From: Rhizobium redzepovicii
GTDB lineage: Bacteria; Pseudomonadota; Alphaproteobacteria; Rhizobiales; Rhizobiaceae
Assembly (NCBI RefSeq): GCF_019793435.1
Contig: NZ_JAILYH010000006.1
Coordinates: 248,001-312,000 of the forward strand
Direction: 5' to 3'
DNA length: 64,000 bases
Shown here: positions 8,121 to 17,487 of the stretch, one piece after another
Numbering within the stretch: the stretch's first letter is position 1
How the letters are laid out: every line of letters starts with the position of its first letter
Translations under genes and position numbers: made by a program
Notes under the pieces: generated by a model
Databases searched by the model: none
Seen by the model: the letters and a program-made list of their open reading frames with translations, nothing else
Told to the model about the DNA's origin: nothing

Positions 8121-10775
8121 TCAGCTCTTTTTCGATTTCGCGGGCGCTTTCGCCTTCGTTGCCTTTGGCTTGGCCGCCGTCTTGGTGGTCTTGGCTTCGG
8201 CCGCCGCCGCCTTCGGCTTGGCTTTCGCCTTGCTCGTCTTGCCCGCAGGCGCCTTGCCGGCCTTTTCCGTGATCAGCGCCAGCGCCTCCTCGACGGTGAT
8301 GGCCTGCGGATCCTTGCCCTTGGGCAGTGTGGCGTTGACCTTGCCCCAGTTGACGTAAGGACCGTACTTGCCGTCGCGAACAGTAATGGCGCCGCCATCG
8401 GGATGATCGCCGAGCGTCTTCAGCGCCGCCGGCGTGCCGCGCGAACCGCGGCCCGGCGCCTGTTTTGCCTTTTCGGCAATGACGGTCACGGCGCGGTTGA
8501 GGCCGACCGAGAACACATCCTCGATCGTTTCCAGATTGGCATAGGAACCGTCATGCAGCAGGAACGGCCCATAGCGGCCGATGCCAGACGAGATCATCTT
8601 GCCCGATTCCGGATGTTTGCCGATATCGCGCGGCAGCGAAATCAGCGCCATCGCCTTTTCGTAGTCGATGTCCTCAGGCTTCCAGCCCTTCGGCAGCGAA
8701 GCGCGTTTGGCCTCCTTGCCGTCGCCGCGCTGGATATAGGGGCCGAAGCGGCCAGAGCGCAGCGTCAGTTCCTCGCCGGTCGTCGGATCGGTGCCGAGGT
8801 TCTTCGGTTCGTTGAGGGCGGCACCATCCGCTTCTCCGCCGTTTTCGGAGGAGAGCTGGCGGGTGTAATTGCATTCCGGATAGTTCGAGCAGCCGACGAA
8901 GGCGCCGTATTTGCCGAGCTTCAGCGACAGGTTGCCGGTGCCGCAGACCTGGCAGATCCGGGGATCGCTGCCGTCTTCCCGCTTCGGGAAGACCAGCGGC
9001 GCCAGCGCCTCGTTCAGCGAATCGAGCACATTGGTGACGCGCAGTTCCTTGGTGTCTTCGATCTGGGCGAAGAAATCTTTCCAGAAATCGCGCAGCACCT
9101 GCTTCCAGTTCAGCTCGCCGGCGGAAATCCGGTCGAGCTTTTCCTCGAGATCGGCGGTGAAGTCGTATTCGACATATTTGGTGAAGAAGCTTTCGAGGAA
9201 AGCCGTCACCAGCCGGCCCTTGGCCTGCGGGATCAGCTTGCGTTTGTCGATCGTCACATAGTCGCGGTCGCGCAGCGTCGTCAGCGTCGCGGCATAGGTA
9301 GAGGGGCGGCCGATGCCGAGCTCTTCCATCTTCTTGATCAGCGAGGCTTCTGAGTAGCGCGGCGGCGGCTCGGTGAAATGCTGGGTCGAATTGATCTTCT
9401 GCTTGGCGAGCGTCTCGCGCGCATTGATCTCCGGCAGGCGGCCACCCTCGTCGCCGTCGTCGCTCTGCTCGCCGTCTTCCTTCTGATCGGTATAGGCGGC
9501 TATGAAGCCATCGAAGCGGATGACCGAGCCGACGGCGCGCAGCCCGGCCTTCTCGCCCTTGTTGTCGGCGGTGATTTCAGCCGTCGTGCGCTCGATTTCG
9601 GCCGAGGCCATCTGGCTGGCGATACCGCGCTTCCAGATCAGGTCGTAGAGCCGAATCTGGTCGGCGTCGAGGAATTGGCGCACGCGGTCGGGCGAGCGGT
9701 AGAAATCGGTCGGGCGGATCGCCTCGTGCGCCTCCTGGGCGTTCTTGGCCTTGGTGGAATAGAAGCGCGCCTTTTCAGGCATATAACGCTCACCGAACTG
9801 GTCGACGATGGCGCGGCGCGCCGCCTCGATCGCCTCGGGCGCCATCTGCACGCCGTCGGTTCGCATATAGGTGATGAGACCGACGGTCTCGCCGCCGATA
9901 TCGACGCCTTCATAAAGCTTCTGGGCGATCTGCATGGTGCGCGATGCGGAGAAGCCGAGATTGGAGGAGGCAGCCTGCTGCAAGGTCGAGGTCGTAAATG
10001 GCGGTCCGGGATTGCGCTTGACCGGCTTGGCTTCGACCGTGTCGACGACATAGCTCGCGCCGTCCAGCAACGCCTTCAGGCGGCCCGCGTCCTCGCCGTT
10101 GCCGATCGCGCGCGGCTGCAGCCGCTTGCCGTTGGCCGAAACCAGCCTTGCCTCGAACTCGTCGCCACGCGGCGTCTTCAGCAGCGCCGAGATGTTCCAG
10201 TATTCTTCCGAAATGAACCGCTCGATTTCGGATTCGCGGTCGCAGACCAGGCGAAGCGCCACCGACTGGACGCGGCCGGCGGAGCGTGCGCCGGGCAGCT
10301 TGCGCCAGAGGACCGGCGAAAGATTGAAGCCAACGAGGTAGTCGAGCGCGCGGCGCGCGAGATAGGCGTCGACCAGCGGCACGTCGATGTCGCGCGGATC
10401 GGCCATCGCGTCGAGCACCGCCTTCTTGGTGATCGCGTTGAAGACGACTCGCTTGACCGGCTTGCCGTTCAGCACCCGCTTCTTGTTGAGCATGTCGAGG
10501 ACGTGCCAGGAAATCGCTTCGCCTTCGCGATCCGGGTCGGTCGCGAGAAAAAGGCCGTCGGAAGATTTCACCGCGTCGGCGATATCCTTCATCCGTTTGG
10601 CCGAGGCCCCGTCGACCTCCCAAAGCATTTCGAAATCCTGATCGGGGAGGACCGAGCCATCCTTGGCAGGCAGATCGCGCACATGGCCGAAGGAGGCGAG
10701 CACTTTGTATCCCGAACCCAGATACTTGTTGATCGTCTTGGCCTTGGCAGGCGATTCCACCACTACAACATTCAT
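8121..10775 (-). CDS. topA: DNA topoisomerase I
   Basis: An 884-aa type IA topoisomerase that relaxes negative supercoils. The Toprim domain opens with VVVESPAKAKTI; the active-site tyrosine is in GLITYMRTDG (about residue 325). One cysteine zinc finger (CQVCGTGNL...GCSNYPEC, about 605-635) is followed by several zinc-less Topo_C repeats (SGRFGPYIQRG, IGRYGPFLLHD, DGKYGPYVNWG) and a lysine/alanine-rich tail that probably binds DNA non-specifically. It is upstream of rnr in one operon. Confidence 0.97.
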   Translation of the reverse strand: MNVVVVESPAKAKTINKYLGSGYKVLASFGHVRDLPAKDGSVLPDQDFEMLWEVDGASAKRMKDIADAVKSSDGLFLATDPDREGEAISWHVLDMLNKKRVLNGKPVKRVVFNAITKKAVLDAMADPRDIDVPLVDAYLARRALDYLVGFNLSPVLWRKLPGARSAGRVQSVALRLVCDRESEIERFISEEYWNISALLKTPRGDEFEARLVSANGKRLQPRAIGNGEDAGRLKALLDGASYVVDTVEAKPVKRNPGPPFTTSTLQQAASSNLGFSASRTMQIAQKLYEGVDIGGETVGLITYMRTDGVQMAPEAIEAARRAIVDQFGERYMPEKARFYSTKAKNAQEAHEAIRPTDFYRSPDRVRQFLDADQIRLYDLIWKRGIASQMASAEIERTTAEITADNKGEKAGLRAVGSVIRFDGFIAAYTDQKEDGEQSDDGDEGGRLPEINARETLAKQKINSTQHFTEPPPRYSEASLIKKMEELGIGRPSTYAATLTTLRDRDYVTIDKRKLIPQAKGRLVTAFLESFFTKYVEYDFTADLEEKLDRISAGELNWKQVLRDFWKDFFAQIEDTKELRVTNVLDSLNEALAPLVFPKREDGSDPRICQVCGTGNLSLKLGKYGAFVGCSNYPECNYTRQLSSENGGEADGAALNEPKNLGTDPTTGEELTLRSGRFGPYIQRGDGKEAKRASLPKGWKPEDIDYEKAMALISLPRDIGKHPESGKMISSGIGRYGPFLLHDGSYANLETIEDVFSVGLNRAVTVIAEKAKQAPGRGSRGTPAALKTLGDHPDGGAITVRDGKYGPYVNWGKVNATLPKGKDPQAITVEEALALITEKAGKAPAGKTSKAKAKPKAAAAEAKTTKTAAKPKATKAKAPAKSKKS

Positions 10776-10946
10776 GATGATTCTCTAAAAAAGGAAACGA
10801 CGCCAGCGTTGAAACCAGCGCAACACACACCGCGACATGGATGTCGGCCCTCCGACATGGACAGGGAAATCGCTGCGGTCAAGGGGTTAGCTACAATTTT
10901 ACGTCTTGCGGCTGCTGCAAAGCGGCCGGCCCGTATCGCGCAAAGC

Positions 10947-12089
10947 TCAATCGGAAAGCGAGATGAGACCGCCCTGATGCCGGTGCAGCCTGCCTGCGAT
11001 GTCGAGTTCCAGCAGGATCAGATAGACCGCCGATGCCGACAGTCCGGTGTGGCGGATAATATCGTCGATCTCGACCGGCGTCGGCCCGAGCGCATCGATG
11101 ATGCGATTGCGATCCGTATCGCCGGGCGGCATCGTCATTGCCCCGCCGTCACGCGGCGGCTCCTCCGCCATCGACGACGGGAACAGCTCGAATTGCACAA
11201 GCGGCGCCAAGGCCTCGATGACATCGGCGGGTGCGGTGACGATCGAAGCGCCGTCCTTGAGCAGGCCGTTGGTGCCATGGCAGCGCGGATCGAGCGGTGA
11301 GCCCGGTACGGCAAATACCAGCCGGCCGAACTCGCCGGCAAGGCGGGCGGTGATCAGCGATCCCGAGCGCGTTGCCGCTTCCACCACGACGAGGCCGAGC
11401 GCGATGCCGGCGATCAGCCGGTTCCGCCGCGGGAAATCACGGGCGCGGGGCTCCCAGCCGAAAGGCATTTCGCTGACCGCCAGGCCGTTGCCGCCGGTTA
11501 TCTCCGCAAGCAGGCCGATATTCTCCGGCGGGTAGGGTTGGTCGAGACCGCCGGCAAGGGCCGCGATCGTGCCCGTCTCCAGGCTTGCCCGATGCGCCGA
11601 TGTGTCGATGCCGCGCGCCAGGCCCGAGACGACGGTATATCCAGCCCGGCCGCAGTCGCGGGCCACCATCGCCGCGAATTTGGCGCCGGCGATCGAGGCG
11701 TTGCGCGAGCCGACGACGCCGACAGCAGGTCGTTTGGCGGCGGCAAGCGTGCCCTTGACGGCCAGCAGCGGCGGCGCGCCGTCGATCTGCTTCAGCGCCT
11801 GTGGATAGTCCGGCTCGCCGATGCCGACGAAGCGGGCGCCGAAACGATGCGCCGCCTCCAGCTCCCGATGCGTCTCGGCCTCGCTGGCGATACGGATTGC
11901 CCGCGTCGCACCGCCGCGCGCCGAAAGCTCCGGCAACGCCGCAAGCGCCGCCTCGGCCGAACCGAAATGATTGATGAGGTCGCGAAAGGTCGCCGGGCCG
12001 ATATTGTCGGAACGGATGAGGCGCAGCCAGGCAATTCTCTGCCGTTCGCTCAGCACAGTGCCTTTTGGTCCCGCGCTCAGCGCATCCAT
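10947..12089 (-). CDS. dprA: DNA-processing protein DprA/Smf
   Basis: A 380-aa protein with an N-terminal SAM-like helical region, a central Rossmann-like DprA domain (VGVVGSRNASIAG, SGLARGIDTSAH, ALAGGLDQPYPPEN) and a C-terminal winged helix. DprA binds incoming single-stranded DNA and loads RecA during transformation; it is kept in many species not known to be competent. The ATG overlaps the plsY stop (TAATG), indicating translational coupling. It is separated from topA by 171 bp. Confidence 0.95.
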   Translation of the reverse strand: MDALSAGPKGTVLSERQRIAWLRLIRSDNIGPATFRDLINHFGSAEAALAALPELSARGGATRAIRIASEAETHRELEAAHRFGARFVGIGEPDYPQALKQIDGAPPLLAVKGTLAAAKRPAVGVVGSRNASIAGAKFAAMVARDCGRAGYTVVSGLARGIDTSAHRASLETGTIAALAGGLDQPYPPENIGLLAEITGGNGLAVSEMPFGWEPRARDFPRRNRLIAGIALGLVVVEAATRSGSLITARLAGEFGRLVFAVPGSPLDPRCHGTNGLLKDGASIVTAPADVIEALAPLVQFELFPSSMAEEPPRDGGAMTMPPGDTDRNRIIDALGPTPVEIDDIIRHTGLSASAVYLILLELDIAGRLHRHQGGLISLSD

Positions 12090-12709
12090 TATCCCTTCGC
12101 CCCGATCTTGCTTTCCGTGCCGCCCATCAGCCGGGAGATATTCGCCCTGTGCTTCCAGTAGGAGATCAGCGTCATGATCGCCATGACGGCTGCAACCTTT
12201 TCATTACCCAATATCCACAGCGCAACCGGGATGACAAGCATGGCGACCAGCGCCGACAGCGAGGAATAGCGGGTGGTGAAGGCGATTGCCAGCCAGACGG
12301 CGGCGAAGAGCACTACCATGATCGGTGCGACGCCGAGCAGGGTGCCGATATAGGTGGCGACGCCCTTCCCGCCCTTGAAGCCGATCCAGACCGGGAAGAG
12401 GTGGCCGATGAAGGCGAAGAAGCCGGCGATGATCGCAGCCTCCTCACCGAGAAAGTAACCGACGACCCAGGCCGCCGCCGATGCCTTCAGCGCATCGAGC
12501 AGCAGCGTCGCCGCCGCGAGCTTGCGATTTCCGGTTCTCAGCACATTGGTCGCGCCGATGTTGCCGGAGCCGATGCTGCGCACGTCGCCGAGCCCGGCGG
12601 CGCGCGTCAGGATCAGGCCGAAAGGAATGGAGCCGAAGAGATAGCCGATGACGGCGGCGGCAAGCGCGATCGGCAGCGTGATCTGCCATGACATGAGATT
12701 GGATAACAT
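12089..12709 (-). CDS. plsY: Acyl-phosphate:glycerol-3-phosphate acyltransferase PlsY
   Basis: A 206-aa polytopic inner-membrane protein. Family motifs are clear: [11 protein letters not shown], the glycine-rich [11 protein letters not shown] loop, and [13 protein letters not shown]. PlsY transfers the acyl group from acyl-phosphate (made by PlsX, not in the window) to glycerol-3-phosphate, the first step of phospholipid synthesis. The stop overlaps the dprA start. It follows the pyr genes after 61 bp on the same strand. Confidence 0.95.
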   Translation of the reverse strand: MLSNLMSWQITLPIALAAAVIGYLFGSIPFGLILTRAAGLGDVRSIGSGNIGATNVLRTGNRKLAAATLLLDALKASAAAWVVGYFLGEEAAIIAGFFAFIGHLFPVWIGFKGGKGVATYIGTLLGVAPIMVVLFAAVWLAIAFTTRYSSLSALVAMLVIPVALWILGNEKVAAVMAIMTLISYWKHRANISRLMGGTESKIGAKG

Positions 12710-12770
12710 ATACCGCCTCAGCCCCTCCGTGGCCTATCCCTAATATCCCGTTTTTTAAGGACACCGTTTC

Positions 12771-14060
12771 CTAAAGCGCGTGGACAAGCTTTCCCGAGAC
12801 ATATGTCGCGACCGCCCGCCCGCTGAAGCGCGCATCTTCGAACGGCGTGTTCTTCGAGCGCGAGAGAAGCATGTCTTTGGCGACAAGCCAAGGCTCATCG
12901 AGATCGATCAGCGCGATATCGGCCGCAGCCCCCGGCTTCAGCGTGCCGGCGGGGAGGCCGAAAATCTCAGCCGGGCGGGTGGACATGGCGTCGATCAGGC
13001 GCATCAGGCTCACCTGGCCGCCATGGTGAAGCCTCAGAGCCGCCGCCAGCATGGTTTCGAGGCCGATCGCCCCGTCTTCAGCCTCGCCGAAGGGCAGTCG
13101 CTTCGTATCGACATCCTGCGGGTCGTGCGAGGAGACGATGATATCGATCTCGCCGCGTGCCAACGCCTCGACCATGGCGCCCCGGTCGTCTTCCGGGCGC
13201 AGCGGCGGGTAGAGCTTGAAGAAGGTGCGATATTCGCCGATGTCGTTTTCGTTGAGCGCCAGATTGTTGATCGAGATGCCTGAGGTCACCTTGGCGCCGC
13301 GGCTGCGGGCGCGTTCGATCGCCTCGACCGACTGCGGCACCGAGATCATCGCGGCATGATACCGGCCGCGTGTCAGCTCTGCGATCCTGAGATCGCGTTC
13401 GAGCGGGATCAGCTCGGCTTCTCTTGGAATGCCGGAGAGCCCGAGCCAGCTGGCGAAAAGCCCCTCATGCATGACGCCGTTGGCGCCAAGATATTTGTCG
13501 CGCGTTTCGCAGCAGATGACGGCGCCGAATTCGCGCGCATAGGTCATGATCCGCCGCAGCACCTGCGTGTCGTGGACGCTGGAATGGGCGTCGGTGAAGG
13601 CGACGGCGCCTGCTTGCATCAGCAGGCCGATCTCCGTCATCTCCTCGCCGGCAAGCCCCTTGGTCAGGGCGGCGGCCGGATAAACGTTGACGGCAGCGGT
13701 GTCGCGCGCCGTCTTCTTGACGAATTCAACGAGCGCGATGTCGTCGATGACGGGATCGGTGTCCGGCATCATGATGATCGAGGTGACGCCGCCGGCTGCG
13801 GCCGCCCGGCTCGCCGAGGCGATCGTTTCGCGGTGCTCGCCGCCGGGTTCGCCGATATGGACGCGCGCATCGACGAGGCCGGGCGTGGCGACAAGGCCGG
13901 CGCAGTCGCGGATATCAGCGCCTTCGGGCGCGCCCTGGTTCTGCGCCGCGCTGCCGGCAGCCAGGATCACCCCGTTTGCGGCGATGATCGAACCCACCTC
14001 GTCGAGATTGCGCGAGGGATCGACGATGCGGACGTTCTGGAGGACGATCGGGTTGCTCAT
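12771..14060 (-). CDS. pyrC: Dihydroorotase-like protein, predicted inactive (PyrC'/PyrX type)
   Basis: A 429-aa amidohydrolase-fold protein aligned end to end with class I dihydroorotase, overlapping pyrB by 4 bp (ATGA). Metal-site residues are mostly gone: the HxH after strand 1 is RVH (66-68), the HAED-type histidine site is CCETRD (183-188), the HIAHVS site is YHAAMIS (234-240), TPHHL is SINNL (263-267), and the catalytic TDHAPH is SSHDPQ (310-315). This pattern is known for the non-catalytic PyrC' subunit that assembles with aspartate transcarbamoylase in Pseudomonas. I infer a structural partner of PyrB, with a true dihydroorotase elsewhere. Databases would probably label it plain dihydroorotase. 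Confidence 0.82.
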   Translation of the reverse strand: MSNPIVLQNVRIVDPSRNLDEVGSIIAANGVILAAGSAAQNQGAPEGADIRDCAGLVATPGLVDARVHIGEPGGEHRETIASASRAAAAGGVTSIIMMPDTDPVIDDIALVEFVKKTARDTAAVNVYPAAALTKGLAGEEMTEIGLLMQAGAVAFTDAHSSVHDTQVLRRIMTYAREFGAVICCETRDKYLGANGVMHEGLFASWLGLSGIPREAELIPLERDLRIAELTRGRYHAAMISVPQSVEAIERARSRGAKVTSGISINNLALNENDIGEYRTFFKLYPPLRPEDDRGAMVEALARGEIDIIVSSHDPQDVDTKRLPFGEAEDGAIGLETMLAAALRLHHGGQVSLMRLIDAMSTRPAEIFGLPAGTLKPGAAADIALIDLDEPWLVAKDMLLSRSKNTPFEDARFSGRAVATYVSGKLVHAL

Positions 14061-15013
14061 GCCTTCAATCCATCGGTTCGGGGGCCTTGGTTCTGCGATA
14101 CGAGCAGCGTCTCCATCACCGCCATTCGCACCGCGACCCCCATTTCCACTTGTTCGGCGATCACGCTCTGCGGACCGTCCGCCACCTCGGAGGCGATCTC
14201 AACGCCGCGGTTCATCGGGCCGGGATGCATGACTAGCGCATCCTCTTTCGCCGCCTTCAACGTTTCGGCGTCGAGCCCGTAGAAATGATAGTATTCGCGC
14301 ACCGAAGGCACGAAGGCGCCGGACATGCGTTCGCGCTGCAGCCGCAGCATCATCACCACATCGGCGTCCTTCAGTCCTTCCTTCATCGAATGGAAGACCT
14401 CGACGCCCATATCGGCGATGCCGGCGGGCAGCAGAGTGGCGGGCGCGACGACGCGCACGCGGGCGCCCATCGCATTGAGCAGCAGGATATTGGAGCGCGC
14501 CACCCGCGAATGCAGCACGTCGCCACAGATCGCCACGATGATGCGCGGGAGCTTGCCTTTGGCGCGGCGGATCGTTAGCGCATCGAGCAGCGCCTGGGTC
14601 GGATGTTCGTGCTGCCCGTCGCCGGCATTGACGACCGAGCAGGAGACCTTCTGGGCGAGAAGGGCGGCCGCCCCCGCGCTCGAATGGCGGATGACCAGCA
14701 CGTCGGGGCGCATCGCATTCAGCGTCATCGCCGTATCGATCAGCGTCTCGCCCTTCTTCACCGAGGAATTGCCGACCGACATGTTCATGACGTCGGCGCC
14801 GAGCCGCTTCCCGGCAAGTTCGAACGAGGCCTGCGTGCGTGTCGATGCCTCGAAGAAGAGGTTGATCTGCGTCAGTCCGCGCAGCGTCGATGTCTTCTTC
14901 TCTCGCTGGCGGCTGATCTTGACGGCTTCGTCGGCCTTGTCGAGCAGATAGGTGATATCCTGCTCGGTGAGGCCCTTAATGCCGATGAGGTGGCGGTGGG
15001 GGAAAAAGACCAT
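14057..15013 (-). CDS. pyrB: Aspartate carbamoyltransferase catalytic chain
   Basis: A 318-aa enzyme joining carbamoyl phosphate and aspartate, the first committed pyrimidine step. Carbamoyl-phosphate loop [22 protein letters not shown] and the [11 protein letters not shown] segment are all present, so it looks active. The frame extends to 15070, but [11 protein letters not shown] at 15013 is the family-like start. It overlaps the dihydroorotase-like gene by 4 bp. No pyrI regulatory chain is nearby, consistent with a PyrB/PyrC' holoenzyme. Confidence 0.95.
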   Translation of the reverse strand: MVFFPHRHLIGIKGLTEQDITYLLDKADEAVKISRQREKKTSTLRGLTQINLFFEASTRTQASFELAGKRLGADVMNMSVGNSSVKKGETLIDTAMTLNAMRPDVLVIRHSSAGAAALLAQKVSCSVVNAGDGQHEHPTQALLDALTIRRAKGKLPRIIVAICGDVLHSRVARSNILLLNAMGARVRVVAPATLLPAGIADMGVEVFHSMKEGLKDADVVMMLRLQRERMSGAFVPSVREYYHFYGLDAETLKAAKEDALVMHPGPMNRGVEIASEVADGPQSVIAEQVEMGVAVRMAVMETLLVSQNQGPRTDGLKA

Positions 15014-15192
15014 GACCCTGCCTCTTGCTGTCTCTGGCGGGTCTATAAAGAGTGCGGCCCGCCGGGGCAAGCATGCGCTGTGGGCAAAGGCTTATGTCCC
15101 CATGCATTTTCGCCAGAATTCCGATAGAGCAGAATGAACCGAATCATAACTTCCGGTTTCCCTTTGCCGGGTTCTTACACTAGAAGCGAATT

Positions 15193-16851
15193 ATGACCTC
15201 CGCCAACCGGACTGACGAAAAACTCGCAGAACTCAACCAGCCGAGCCTGTGGTCTGGCATCAACGCCTATCGGTCCGATCCGCTGATCGTCGATCTGACG
15301 GCGGCCCTGCCGCGCGGCATTCGCGAAGACCTGGAAAACATGGGCCGCTACGTCACCTCGCCGGAGGCGCAGGAGCTGGCGCGCATGGCAAACCAGGGCG
15401 CGCCGCAGCTGCGCACCCACGGTCCGCGCGGCGAGCGCCTCGACGTCGTGGAATTCCACCCGGCCTGGCATGCACTGATGCGCCGCTCCATGTCGGTCGG
15501 CCTGCATTCTTCCGTCTGGGATCCGCAGGCCGATGCCGATGCCAAGGATCAGGCCCACAAGGTTCGCGCCGCCCGCTTCTATCTGACCGCGCAGCTGGAA
15601 TCCGGCCATCTCTGCCCGCTGACGATGACCAGCGCCTCCGTTGCCGCGCTCTCGGCCTCGGCCGCGGTGCAGAAGGACTGGGCGCCCAAAATCCTCTCGC
15701 GCAAATATGATTCGTCGAACAAACCCGCCATGCAGAAATCCGCCGTCACCATCGGCATGGGCATGACGGAAAAGCAGGGCGGCACGGATGTGCGCGCCAA
15801 CCGCAGTGCTGCCGAAAAGGTCAGCGAAGGCATCTACCGGCTGTCCGGCCACAAATGGTTCATGTCCGCTCCGATGAGCGATGCCTTCATCATGCTGGCG
15901 CAGACGAAGGAGGGCATGGGCTGCTTCCTCGTGCCGCGGCTGCTGGAGGATGGTTCGGCCAACGGCTTGCAGTTCCAGCGGCTGAAGGACAAGGTCGGCA
16001 ACCGATCCAACGCCTCTGCCGAGGTCGAGTTCACCGATACCTTCGGCTTCCTGCTCGGCGGCGCGGATGCCGGGATCCGCACCATTCTCGACATGGTGAC
16101 GCTGACGCGGCTCGACTGCGCGCTGGCCTCGTCAGGCATGATGCGCGCCTCGCTGGCCGAAGCCGTACACCACACCCGCGGCCGCAACGTCTTCGGCAAG
16201 ATGCTCGTCAACCAGCCGATCATGACGCGCGTGCTGGCCGACATGGCGCTCGATGTCGCCGCCGCCACCGCACTGTCCTTCCGTCTGGCCGACGCCTTCG
16301 ACAAGGCGCGTGGCAATGCCGAGCAGGCAGCCTATGCCCGCGTCATGACGCCGGTCGCCAAATACTGGTGCTGCAAGATCGCGCCGGCGCTGATCTACGA
16401 GGCGATGGAATGCATCGGCGGCAACGGCTATATCGAGGAACGCCCGATCGCCCGCCATTACCGCGAAGCTCCCGTCAACGCCATCTGGGAAGGCTCCGGC
16501 AACGTCATGGCGCTCGACGTGCTGCGCGTGCTCAACCGCGGCAAGGACCTATTCGAGACGGTGTTCGCTGGTCTTGCCCGCGATCTCGGTCCGGCCGGCA
16601 AGAAGACGATCGACGTGCTGCGCGCTGCAATCGCGCTCTGCGAACAGGACGAGGGGGCCGCGCGCCTGCTCGTCGAGCAGCTGGCGCTTGCCGCCGGTGC
16701 CGCCGAACTCTATCGGCTGGGCGCTGGGCGCATTGCCGATGCCTTCATCGAGACGCGCCTTGCCGGCGGCTGGCGCTCCACCTACGGCATGCTCGATTCC
16801 CGCTTCGACGCCAGCTACATCGTCGACCTGCTCTATCCGCCGGCGGGCTGA
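15193..16851 (+). CDS. AidB-like acyl-CoA dehydrogenase
   Basis: A 552-aa flavoprotein of the acyl-CoA dehydrogenase superfamily. Its length, the N-terminal NQPSLWSGINAYRSDPL and the C-terminal MECIGGNGYIEERPIARHYREAPVNAIWEG place it with the AidB branch (E. coli AidB, adaptive response to alkylation, binds DNA) rather than short fatty-acid enzymes. MTEKQGGTDVRAN matches the FAD-binding region of that branch. The substrate, and whether it protects DNA here, are unknown. It is divergent from pyrB. Confidence 0.85.
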   Translation: MTSANRTDEKLAELNQPSLWSGINAYRSDPLIVDLTAALPRGIREDLENMGRYVTSPEAQELARMANQGAPQLRTHGPRGERLDVVEFHPAWHALMRRSMSVGLHSSVWDPQADADAKDQAHKVRAARFYLTAQLESGHLCPLTMTSASVAALSASAAVQKDWAPKILSRKYDSSNKPAMQKSAVTIGMGMTEKQGGTDVRANRSAAEKVSEGIYRLSGHKWFMSAPMSDAFIMLAQTKEGMGCFLVPRLLEDGSANGLQFQRLKDKVGNRSNASAEVEFTDTFGFLLGGADAGIRTILDMVTLTRLDCALASSGMMRASLAEAVHHTRGRNVFGKMLVNQPIMTRVLADMALDVAAATALSFRLADAFDKARGNAEQAAYARVMTPVAKYWCCKIAPALIYEAMECIGGNGYIEERPIARHYREAPVNAIWEGSGNVMALDVLRVLNRGKDLFETVFAGLARDLGPAGKKTIDVLRAAIALCEQDEGAARLLVEQLALAAGAAELYRLGAGRIADAFIETRLAGGWRSTYGMLDSRFDASYIVDLLYPPAG

Positions 16852-16920
16852 CCACAGGCGGCGTATTGTTCACCTCGCCTCGTCGATCCAATCGATAGCG
16901 AAGCGCTGCGCCGACGGCTG

Positions 16921-17056
16921 CCCCTCACCCTAACCCTCTCCCCGTAAACGGGGCGAGGGGACGTGCCCCGCGAGACACTGGCGACGGATGGAGACGTTGC
17001 GGCATATCCCCTTCTCCCCGCGCGCGGGGAGAAGGTGCCAGCAGGCGGATGAGGGG
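16921..17056. repeat. RIME-like intergenic palindromic repeat
   Basis: About 136 bp made of two GC-rich imperfect palindromes: a left unit from CCCCTCACCCTAACCCTCTC through CCCCGTAAACGGGGCGAGGGG, and a right unit CTTCTCCCCGCGCGCGGGGAGAAG ending in GCGGATGAGGGG. The conserved CCCCTCACCC / GGATGAGGGG ends and double-hairpin structure fit the RIME class of short non-coding repeats scattered in Rhizobium genomes. It lies downstream of the dehydrogenase and replaces most of a vapC gene. Only one copy is in the window, so the repeat status rests on recognition. Confidence 0.75.
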
Positions 17057-17140
17057 GGTGTCGACGATCTCCCGGACCTGGCTGGCCACACTTGTCCCGC
17101 GCTGATGCACGATCCACCACCGACTGTGGATGACGATCAC
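17057..17140 (-). pseudogene. vapC toxin remnant (5' end only)
   Basis: Directly after vapB, a GTG at 17140 overlaps the vapB TGA (GTGA) and opens VIVIHSRWWIVHQRGT...VREIVD. This matches the start of PIN-domain VapC toxins (consensus about MIVVDSSVWIDFLRG), with the first catalytic Asp changed to His at position 5. After about 27 codons the frame runs into the RIME-like repeat, so the remaining 100 or so residues and the other acidic residues are missing. No function is expected. Confidence 0.7.
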
Positions 17141-17346
17141 TGTCCGTCGTCCGGCTGGTCGCAACGTCTCTCTTCCAGGTCGCCCTCCCAGCCTATGCCT
17201 GCGAGATCGGCGATCGCATTTTTCCGGCGGTGCTTCTCGATGAGGTTTCGCAAAGCCTGTTCGACGGCGGCATCTTTTGTCGCCAATCCCGTGACGATCA
17301 TTGCTGCGTCGAGCAAGCCGTCATCGATATCGATCGTCGTCCGCAT
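17137..17346 (-). CDS. vapB: VapB-type antitoxin (orphan)
   Basis: A 69-aa protein starting MRTTIDIDDGLLDAAM with the downstream GLATKDAAVEQALRNLI and GWEGDLEERR, the layout of the VapB family related to DUF2191: an N-terminal ribbon-helix-helix DNA-binding part and a C-terminal toxin-binding tail. The ATG at 17346 is chosen over an upstream in-frame codon because the family starts at MRTT. The cognate vapC is truncated, so this antitoxin is orphaned locally. It may still repress its own promoter. Confidence 0.82.
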   Translation of the reverse strand: MRTTIDIDDGLLDAAMIVTGLATKDAAVEQALRNLIEKHRRKNAIADLAGIGWEGDLEERRCDQPDDGQ

Positions 17347-17430
17347 GACAACCTCGGCTGTACCAATATGATGAAGGTACACGCCCATCCCTTGGGGTTC
17401 AACTTCACTGAAGGTACCGTTGCCACAAGC

Positions 17431-17461
17431 AAAAATCCGACCGCGTCGCCGCGGCCGGATT
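17431..17461 (-). terminator. rne terminator
   Basis: On the minus strand, AATCCGGCCGCGG pairs with CCGCGTCGGATT (one mismatch) and is followed by five T, 27 bp past the rne stop. This is a good rho-independent terminator for rne. Confidence 0.75.
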
Positions 17462-17487
17462 GATCATTTACGTCCGAAAATCAGCGT

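Noticed and set aside
5720..8272. 850-aa plus-strand frame over rnr
   Set aside because: Antisense shadow; rnr carries the full RNB catalytic motif on the minus strand.
9378..11300. 640-aa plus-strand frame over topA and dprA
   Set aside because: Spans two certain minus-strand genes and their spacer; no domain.
16921..17056. CRISPR-like array
   Set aside because: Only two dissimilar palindromic units, no regular spacers and no cas genes; fits a RIME-like element.
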